The notes beneath the pieces are model-generated. The model searched no databases. It was not told the origin of the DNA and saw nothing but the letters and a program-made list of their open reading frames with translations. DNA of 60,619 bases. Source: an uncultured Spirochaetales bacterium. GTDB taxonomy: Bacteria; Spirochaetota; Spirochaetia; Sphaerochaetales; Sphaerochaetaceae. The DNA is taken from assembly GCA_949287505.1 (NCBI GenBank), contig CASEGX010000061.1, positions 1 through 60,619 on the forward strand, given 5' to 3'. Both the position numbers and the translations under genes were made by a program. Shown here in pieces: positions 1-8,100 of this stretch (position 1 is its first letter; every line of letters starts with the position of its first letter).

Positions 1-141
1 CTGTATTCCATCCGCTTACCTGTCTATGATTTCACTTAACTATAACCCCTGGAAGGAAAAAAATGAATACAAAAGTTAATGTTTTCGATAACTGCAGTTA
101 ATGCACATTGCATTTTTGCAACATAATATTTTAAGAATGAA
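1..141. repeat. Left copy of 141-bp terminal direct repeat
   Basis: These 141 bases are identical to positions 60479-60619. The tail-fibre gene that starts at 60489 reads into the copy at the right end, and the integrase control region follows the copy at the left end, so joining the ends gives a continuous sequence. A length of exactly 141 equals a common largest k-mer of assemblers, so this is more likely the overlap of a circular assembly than a biological terminal repeat. The unique circle is about 60,478 bp. Confidence 0.93.
64..104 (+). promoter_or_regulatory. Copy 1 of the 40-base regulatory element
   Basis: This shares with the other copies an ACAAAA block, then AAT, a centre GTTTTCGATAAC with dyad symmetry, and an end CAGTTAATGC identical to copy 2. 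It lies in the divergent gap between the tail-fibre operon (-) and the integrase (+). A second image at 60542-60582 is only the terminal overlap. It is probably an operator. It shares the region with the palindrome TTGCATTTTTGCAA at about 109-121. Confidence 0.6.
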
Positions 142-158
142 AACCCTCCAAAGCTGAT

Positions 159-188
159 TTTGATTAATCCAATTGCTTCCTGTATAAT
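159..188 (+). promoter_or_regulatory. Predicted sigma70-type promoter of the integrase
   Basis: TTGATT at 159-164, an 18-base spacer and a perfect TATAAT at 183-188 predict a start near 195. The leader would be about 110 nt, would carry regulatory element copy 2, and has a small hairpin ACACC/GGTGT near 225-245. Confidence 0.5.
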
Positions 189-250
189 CAATTACATACT
201 CATGTATATCGCATTAACTAGAAGACACACCGTATTTTTGGGTGTTGAAA

Positions 251-291
251 CATTTACAAAATGCAATATTATCGGAAACTGCAGTTAATGC
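251..291 (+). promoter_or_regulatory. Copy 2 of the 40-base regulatory element, in the integrase leader
   Basis: It begins CATTTACAAAA, has ATCGGAAAC in the middle and ends GTTAATGC, directly before the integrase ribosome site TAGGAGGAG. Because the predicted promoter lies upstream, a protein bound here would block elongation or translation start rather than polymerase binding, as at stoperators. An RNA hairpin between the CATT and AATG ends is also conceivable. Confidence 0.65.
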
Positions 292-304
292 TAGGAGGAG
301 ACAC

Positions 305-1456
305 ATGGAGATACGGTTGAGACACAGAAAGGGGCGTATGGTCGAGTATCTTGATAATGGCAAGTGGAAGTCCACTGGAAAGAACAATAAGAGGGATGCC
401 AAGACATGGGTCGAGACCAGGGATATGCAGACTCCTGATACCATATTCAGCGACTTTGCCAAGGATATGTTCACTGATGATTCACCAGGATCGTACATGT
501 CTATCAGGAAGGATTCAGGCAATGACCTTGCGAATATCACATGGTCGAATTATGCCTACATGCTTGATTCATATATCATGCCATTCTTCGGAAGCTACAA
601 AATGAAGGATATCAACCCCAGGCTCATACAGACATGGTATATTGGACTCAAGAAATCCGATGGGAAAAGGCCTCTTGCTCCTACTACACGTCATGATATC
701 CTCAATGTACTATCGGTAATCATGGATCATGCTATATTCGCTGGCATCATCCAGTTCAATCCATGCAAGAGCGTTATCAAATCGAAATCGATTCCTACGA
801 TAGAGAAGAAGGCATTCACCGATGAAGAGATCTCAAGGCTGTTCCCTGATGACGATTTTGAGCTGATGAGAATATGGAAATCGAATCTGCATGATGCCTG
901 CTATTTCATGGTCATGCGTGATACGGGATGGAGGCCGGGCGAGGTAGCGGCCATGACGCCATCATCTTTGGTGGCCCCGGAGATAGGAGGGGTATATACA
1001 GAGAATGCGGTTGATCCCAAGATAAAAGAGGTCAAGAATACCATAAAGACATCAGATCATGGATATGAGTATAAGCTGGGAATACTCAGCAAAAGGACTA
1101 CCGTAATTTTCTTACGGCTCTGCAGTGATCTCGAAGATAACGAGCTTGTGTTCAAGTCAAAAAGCGGTGAAGCATTGAGTTCGACATGCATGTACAGCAG
1201 ATTCAGGAAAGCTTTGGATAGGGCAGGAATAAGCAGGGAAGGCCATCCTCCTTATGCTTTGAGGACAACGTTCTTCACCAACACCGCACAGACTGAGAAC
1301 GATTCTGTTGCAATGAGGCTTATGGGGCATACGCAGTGGCATTCATGCTACGATAAGAGAAGCCCTGCAGACATGATCCGCAAGGCTTTCTCTGAGCTAT
1401 CCGATGGTTATCGTAGAGAAAAACTGGACAGAGATATTATCAGAAGAGAAGGCTGA
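305..1456 (+). CDS. int: Tyrosine recombinase (phage integrase)
   Basis: A 383-residue site-specific recombinase that would integrate the phage circle into the host chromosome. The start at 305 is chosen because AGGAGGAG lies 5 bases upstream; an earlier in-frame ATG at 242 has no ribosome site. The N-terminal third looks like an arm-binding plus core-binding region. In the catalytic domain R210 sits in GWRPGE, R320 in YALRTTF, H342 in MGHTQW, and Y349 is the likely nucleophile. Two oddities: the first residue of the usual HxxR box is tyrosine (Y317), and H342 to Y349 is shorter than the usual nine-residue step. The 3' end overlaps the convergent gene 1397-2158 by 60 bases. No attP core was identified. 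Two copies of the regulatory element precede it, suggesting repressor control. Confidence 0.93.
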   Translation: MEIRLRHRKGRMVEYLDNGKWKSTGKNNKRDAKTWVETRDMQTPDTIFSDFAKDMFTDDSPGSYMSIRKDSGNDLANITWSNYAYMLDSYIMPFFGSYKMKDINPRLIQTWYIGLKKSDGKRPLAPTTRHDILNVLSVIMDHAIFAGIIQFNPCKSVIKSKSIPTIEKKAFTDEEISRLFPDDDFELMRIWKSNLHDACYFMVMRDTGWRPGEVAAMTPSSLVAPEIGGVYTENAVDPKIKEVKNTIKTSDHGYEYKLGILSKRTTVIFLRLCSDLEDNELVFKSKSGEALSSTCMYSRFRKALDRAGISREGHPPYALRTTFFTNTAQTENDSVAMRLMGHTQWHSCYDKRSPADMIRKAFSELSDGYRREKLDRDIIRREG

Positions 1457-2158
1457 TGCAGGGATCTCGATCACACGCTTTCCCTTTGCTGATTGCATGT
1501 ATCCCTCATCGTCCTTGGTTCCTTCTATGAGCCAGTCGAATAGATCAGGATATAAGCCATCGACATCGCCCTGCTCGTTCATAAGCTCTGATGTCTTATC
1601 GACTCCCTGTATGTATATCGATGCCGAGAACTGTATCGTATCGTTGATATCAGGGACCGCAGGATTCATGGTTATGGCAAGCCTATAATCAGAGATCGAT
1701 GCAGTAAGCCCATTCTGATATGCAGTAAGATAGTTCTGCAGTATCGTTGCAGCTGAGTTATAGGCTTCGATCACTCCTTGCAGGGATCCATCGACATTAG
1801 AGCTTTGAGCCATATTCTTGAGAAGAGGCTCTATCACGCTCTTGAGCTGATTGAATGCTGCCTTGAACGCCTGGAACTCTTCGGGGTTTATACCAAGACT
1901 CTCGACTGTGGACACGGTATTGGAATAAGCCGCCTGTATGTGTTCCCATTCCTCGGCAAGCTGCCTCTTCTCAGATGGAGTTATGATGTTATCGCTTATG
2001 ATGCCGTTTATCCCGCTGATAAGAGATGAGTTCTGTGAGGACTGGGAAAGCTGGTTAAGCCTTCTCAGCCTCGCTTTCAGATCCTGCGCATCCTGCCCAA
2101 GTGCAACGAATTTTCCGGCTGTTACCGTCTCGTTCGAATGATTCCTTCTAGTAGCCAT
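1397..2158 (-). CDS. Putative virion-associated protein at the end of the late operon
   Basis: A 253-residue protein that I do not recognise. The N-terminus is basic, followed by a helical, possibly coiled-coil middle (residues about 20-165) and a C-terminal beta-rich part ending QFFSTITIG. It is the last gene of the leftward structural operon, with its start codon overlapping the stop of the giant internal protein, so a structural or ejection role is likely. It runs convergently into the integrase with a 60-base overlap of coding sequence. Confidence 0.6.
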   Translation of the reverse strand: MATRRNHSNETVTAGKFVALGQDAQDLKARLRRLNQLSQSSQNSSLISGINGIISDNIITPSEKRQLAEEWEHIQAAYSNTVSTVESLGINPEEFQAFKAAFNQLKSVIEPLLKNMAQSSNVDGSLQGVIEAYNSAATILQNYLTAYQNGLTASISDYRLAITMNPAVPDINDTIQFSASIYIQGVDKTSELMNEQGDVDGLYPDLFDWLIEGTKDDEGYMQSAKGKRVIEIPASAFSSDNISVQFFSTITIG

Positions 2159-5100
2159 CAGCTCACCATCCTTACAAAGTCACCAGTCTCAGAGTTGATA
2201 AGCTCTCCCCAGTTGAAGTCCATATCATCATCGCTTGTTGCATTGTACAGCCTTCTGATAGGAGATGTAGGCATTCCGATGATCTCCCCGATTCCGGTAA
2301 TGAGATTCATGGTGGCTCTTCCCATCTGTCCTTCTCTCCTATCCTCTCCCTTTCTGACTGCGCTTATGAAATTGGCAACGGCACCAGGAAGCCCTGTATC
2401 GTAATATATCTCTCCCGTAAATGCAGCCTTCAAATCGTTCCCGCCCGGAATCATTCCAAGGGATTCTCCGATAGTGGAACCTAGGATGTTATCCCACCAA
2501 TCGTCATCATCCTCATCAGGAAGAGCCTTTCCGCTTATGAACGCAGCACCCATCGTGGCAAGTCCAACATACAGGACTGTATTTCCAAGGAACTTGAATG
2601 TCTCGGCATTGAATCCTTCATTCCTCATTCTCTGGAAAGCATTCACTATCATGTTGTACTGCTTATTCAGCTGTGAGGTGAATTGCAATAGAGTTCTGAC
2701 TGCCTCATTGCCAACAGAGTAGGCTAGAGCGTTATCCTTTGCAGCAGAGGATGAGATCATGGAGAGTATGTTCTGCGTGGCAACGTTAGCTACGTACTGA
2801 TTGTACTCATCCTGGCTCATTCCCTTTGTATTAGGATCGCTCTTCATGCTATCAAGAAGCATCCTGTATTCAGCTAACCACATGGCATTTGAGATATTGG
2901 AATCCATTGCCTGTATAAGCCCCATTCCAGCCCTGATTGCCTTCTGATATGTCTCCCTTGACTTGAGATAGATATTGTTCGGGTCCTTCTCCATAAGTGC
3001 CTTATGGATACTCTCGAACATAGGCTTTGTAGCTATAGCTCTGTAGTTGGCTACATCAAGCCTCTGCCTATCTATCATCTGAGGAGCTATCTTATTCATA
3101 AGCTCAAGGACCTCTTTCCTATTGCTCATGTAATAGGTCAGGGCAGACATCGCTCTAGGAAGACCAACATCCCTTGCGACAAGAAGGAAGGTCGGAATCT
3201 GCTGCAGGAGGGTGCTGAGGTTTCCCCAAAGCACAGACTGTGCAAGGTTTCCTCTTATGAGCCTCATTGCCTTGCTGAAATTATCCATCCTATTCTGAGT
3301 CGCATTGGCTACTGCATCATTGAACTGTCTGAGATTATCCATCAAGGCATCTCCCTTTGTCCCGTATTTGTAGCGCATCATTGCAGAAAGATCGGATTTT
3401 GCCTCGAACATCTTTCCGAGCTCGTCAAAGACCTCCTGGAATGCGATGTAGTTCTCCTGATCTTCGATAGTCCTTATAGCTACGCTTACGGCATCGAGAT
3501 CAGCCGCAGACATTGAGCCAGTCCTTTCATGGATGAAGTTGGCTCTTATGCTTCCTTCTTTGGTGAATCCTCCCTGATCCTTAAGCTGCTTCTCTGTGCT
3601 TGGAAGCATGTCCCTGATAGGGAAGTAGTTTGCGAATCTCGGAAGGAGCTTACCAGTCTGATTGTAATACGTATCCGAAATCTCTTGGTATCTGCTTCCC
3701 ACTTCCTCTGCAAGATAATCAGCGAATTCCCTATATTTCGCATACTCAGAATTATTCTCAAACTGGTCCAGCACCCATAGGATATTGCCTATAGAAAGCC
3801 TGTTCGTATTAGCCGCATTGCTAGGATCAACTATCAGCCTTCTCAGTCCGTCAGTCTGCTTCGACAGGAGATAGATTCCCATCATCTGCTGCACCGAGAA
3901 ATCCTGCGGTCTGCTCATGGTCAGGATTCTGTTCAGATTAGTGTTCGCCTCCACGTCAGGAGTTGCGCTGGCAAGATTGTTCCTGATCGCCTTCTGTACA
4001 TTCAGTATCCTTGCGGCAAGAGGCTTCAAGGAAGGATCAAGGCTCTCATTTATATTCACCTTGAATCCGTTTCCTCTCTTGGATATCGTACCCCAGCTTA
4101 TACCATGCTTTGCTGCATATTCCTCTGCAGACATCACTCCGAGCTTTGATTTCGGCTTTACGAAGAACCTATCGAATGCAAGTCCGAAATTCTTGGCGTT
4201 CTCTCCGAATATCTCCTCGAACTTCTTGGATACGTTGCTCTTTCTCTTATTGGTGAACTCTATCCTCTGATTGGAAGCATCGTTGATGTTGGGCAGTATA
4301 AGCCCGGCAGCACGGCCTCTGAATATGATGTCGTGCAGTGTCGGGTTTATCTCTCTCAGCTGAAGCTCTATTACTCTGAATTTCGAGATCAGATCCCTTG
4401 CCAGGCCTACATTCTCACCATCTCCCATCATATTTCTGAGCTCTTTTATCCTGGATGCAAGCTCTGCATCGTCAATGTCCTTGGTTTCAAGGATATCAAG
4501 GCTTCTGATTATCTCATTCTGTGCATCTCTCCAAAGCTTTTCCTTGGCGGTCTTCTTCTCGTTCTTAAGCTCCATTCCTCTTTCGGATACATCGTAAACG
4601 AGCTGTGCGAACTTAGAGACATCATCATACGTGAGAGCTTTGAGCCTTCTCTCAAGCTTTCCGTCAACGATCATTCCGCTGTCTTCGCAGAACTGCATTA
4701 TAGGATCGAACCAGCCTTCATATCCCTGGAATGACGACTCGAATATGGAAGGATTTATCTTTGATCCCTTCTTTCCATTGAGAGCATTGGTAATGAGAGC
4801 GAGCTGGGCTGATACCCTGGAATCATTCTTTCCACTCCTTATCTCATTGTCTATGGAGTTGTATACATTATCCCAGGCTTCCTTGAGTCTCTGGGCAGTC
4901 ATGTATGCTGGCTGATTCTGCATTATCTCAACCTTTCTCTTCCAGTATCTCTCCCTTGCTGTTCCGTTTTCCTTAAGGTCTGCTATCTTCTTATCGAGAT
5001 TGGATACCTTTCTTTCAAGCTGGCTTATATAGCTGCTGATATCAGCAATGTTATCAGCCCCACCAAGGCTATCAAGCATCCTTGCCATTTCCTTATTGTC

Positions 5101-8100
5101 CTTGCGAAGAGTATTGAGCTCTGCCTTAAGAGCCTCCGCATTGTTGCCTGATTTCTCTGATGCTTTCCTGAGCTTTGATACTGCATCTGACAGCTCCTTG
5201 TTCTTTGATACAAGCCTGTCTATCTCTGCCCGTATCTCTGGGGTGATTTCCTTTGAATCGACCTTATTCCTGTAGTCATTTATGATATCGTTCATACGCT
5301 CTACAAGCGCATTCGAATAATCATATGACAATGCCTTTGTCATAAGCGACTTGAGATTCTTGTTCTCTGACGCTCCCTTGATTATATCCCTAAGTCTCTT
5401 GAAAGCCCTTGGAAGATCTCCTTCAAAGGCATCTAATACAGACTGCTTTCCTTCGAGTATTCCTTTTGAAAGACTTACATAATCATCTCCGGCATATGCG
5501 AAGCTATCACTTGTGGAATCCTTTCCGTCCTGATATCCAGCATAATAGTTTGCGAGAACCATCAGAGGTGATGTATAGCTTCCGTCTGCATTGAACTTGA
5601 GATTAGATACAGAATAATCATCGTCAACGAGTGCATTGATAAGATCGATCACATCATTCTTGCTGACGGATGCTGTGTTCTTCTCAGTGCTGAATGCTCT
5701 CCAAACGTTATCCCAGGCAGTTATAGCTTTTCCTCTAAGCAATTCAGATATCTCATTGTTGCTTGTCCTCTTGTTGGAACCGAGTCTAGTTGCTCTTACC
5801 ATGCCCTTTAGGAGATTAACTGCAGTGTTGTATTTCTTCTCATTCTTGACTCCATCCTTAAGGACATGTGCTATGGCAGTGTAGGACTTGGAGGTGATGA
5901 TGAAGGCCTCAGCCAGCTCTTCAAAGAATATTGCCTTCTGGTCCGCATCGAGTGCTGATATCTCATCTGACAGGTTAAGATCGTTTGCATGCTGTTCAAG
6001 ATATGAGGCGAACAATGCATCCTCGGAACCGTATGAACCGAATACTTCAGCAAGAGCATCGTCTCCTTTTGATGCCGTCTCGTCATATAGTTTCTTGAAC
6101 CTTGAATACGTATTGAACAAGGCATCGTTGCCAATGACTCTCATCGTATTCCTAGCATAGCTCCTGAGATTGTTCCTCATCTCTGAATCATCCGCAGAGA
6201 AGAGTATCTTCGGATATCCTTTAAGTCTTTTGCCCTCTTCATCCGCAGCACTTGCAAGATCGTATACGTAGGCAAACGCTATTGCAGGGATCTCTGTCTT
6301 GCTCCATCCCTTGAACTCATCTATGAACTCCTCGTAATCAATATCATAGTCTTTTGATAGATAGTTATTGCCATACCATGCTTCCAATGCTTCTAGAACC
6401 GAGATTGTATCATCAGACTGAAGCGGTATTCTGAACCATCTTGGAACACGCTTATCAAGAAGGAATTTCTCTCCATTCCTTGTCCTGATGTCCTTCTTGA
6501 GCTTTACGTAGACAGATCCATCCTCTCCATAGAAGAACTCTGCAGCATTAGCATCAAATCCTTCTACGCCCATGAGTCCTGAGATGTTCTTGTATACTCC
6601 TGAACGGGTCTCCATCTTCACGACAGGATCCCTTACTACCTGATTGTCATTCACCTCTTCAAGATATTCGCTTTCTTTCCTGCCATTGAGGATTGCTTTT
6701 ATCTGCGATGTGATTGTCTTTGAATCCGCCGTACCTTCCTTCATTATGGAAGAGAGAGCCTTGCCATCAGTATCATCGAGCTCATCAATAAAATCTTCTC
6801 TCATCGCAAAGTTTTCACCCTTGTCGATTACAGCATATTCAACAGGCTTCTCATTAAGAGTCATCTCTTCAGTTGTCTGTATGGCTGATACTATCTTTTC
6901 ATCTTCTGCAGGTTTTTCCGTATCAGCCGTCTCTTCGGTATCGACAGCTATATCAAGCTCGGCTTCGGTGTCGATGGTTTCCTGCTGAATGGTATCAACA
7001 TCAGCTTTGACGCTATCGGAAACTTCTTCCACTGAAGCAGGCTCTGCAGTCTCCTTGATGCTGTTCTCTACGATATTGATAATCGGAGTAGGGGAATTAT
7101 CAGCCCTCACATCGGCCTTTACAGTAGACGTATCGGAGGCTGATTCCTCTTCGTAGAATATCGCATCGAACATCGCCTTCTTCTCTGCTGACAATCTAAC
7201 AGTGGATTTAAGTGTTTTCCAGAGAGACGATGCTACGTTATATAGAGTCTGGAATATTCCATTGAGCCTCTTGTTGGATGACTTTCTCAGGAATACATAT
7301 TTCTCAAGATCCTTTGCGAATGCTTCTTGTACGCTCTCTCCAATCGTTCCTCCATCCTTATCGAACTGCTTACCATAGACATTCGTTATCAGGATATAAG
7401 CCGGATTATCCGGGGCTAATACTGAAAGGAAATGGTGCCCAAGCTCATGTATAAGGGTAGTGGGTTCTGCGCTCTCCATGATGGATATGTACCTATCAAG
7501 AGAATCAGGATTGAACCAACCCATGTATGATCCATCGGGATTCCTAGATCCAAGAACAAAGCTGTTGCTAGGTCTTGGTGATGATGGTAATATGACCACA
7601 GAGAGACCCTGCGAGCGGGCAAGCTGATCTTCGGATTGGTTTCCCATCCTTGAAGCTAACGGGTCTCTTGTTTTTAGACCAACTAGCTCCATTGTGTATA
7701 TCAATTGGCCATTTTGGACGCTCTCCTTCACCATTATCTCAGCAGTACCTTCTCTTCCTGTGTCTTGGAAGGCAATATCAGTGCTGTAATAATGTATACC
7801 TACTATATGCTCGCTTCCTTTTCTATCCTCTCTGGAGGATGTCTTTATTGACTTCCTGAATAGTGTATCTATATTTGCAGCAGCTGTATCATGCTCTGTT
7901 CTTGTAAAGCCGTTATTAAGAGACTTGTTCAATGCTTTATTGCTCAGAAGCTTGCCTATTGATGTAGAGCTTATCCGTGCAATGGATCCATCATCCTCAT
8001 TAACAATCGAAGATCCCTGAATTAATTTCAACATCATTCTGGCTTCATATGCACTTCCTGCAAATATCGTATTATCAATATCTGATTTATATGCTCCATC

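Noticed and set aside
214..540. Minus-strand open frame over the integrase start
   Set aside because: Shadow of the integrase gene with no ribosome site and unusual composition.
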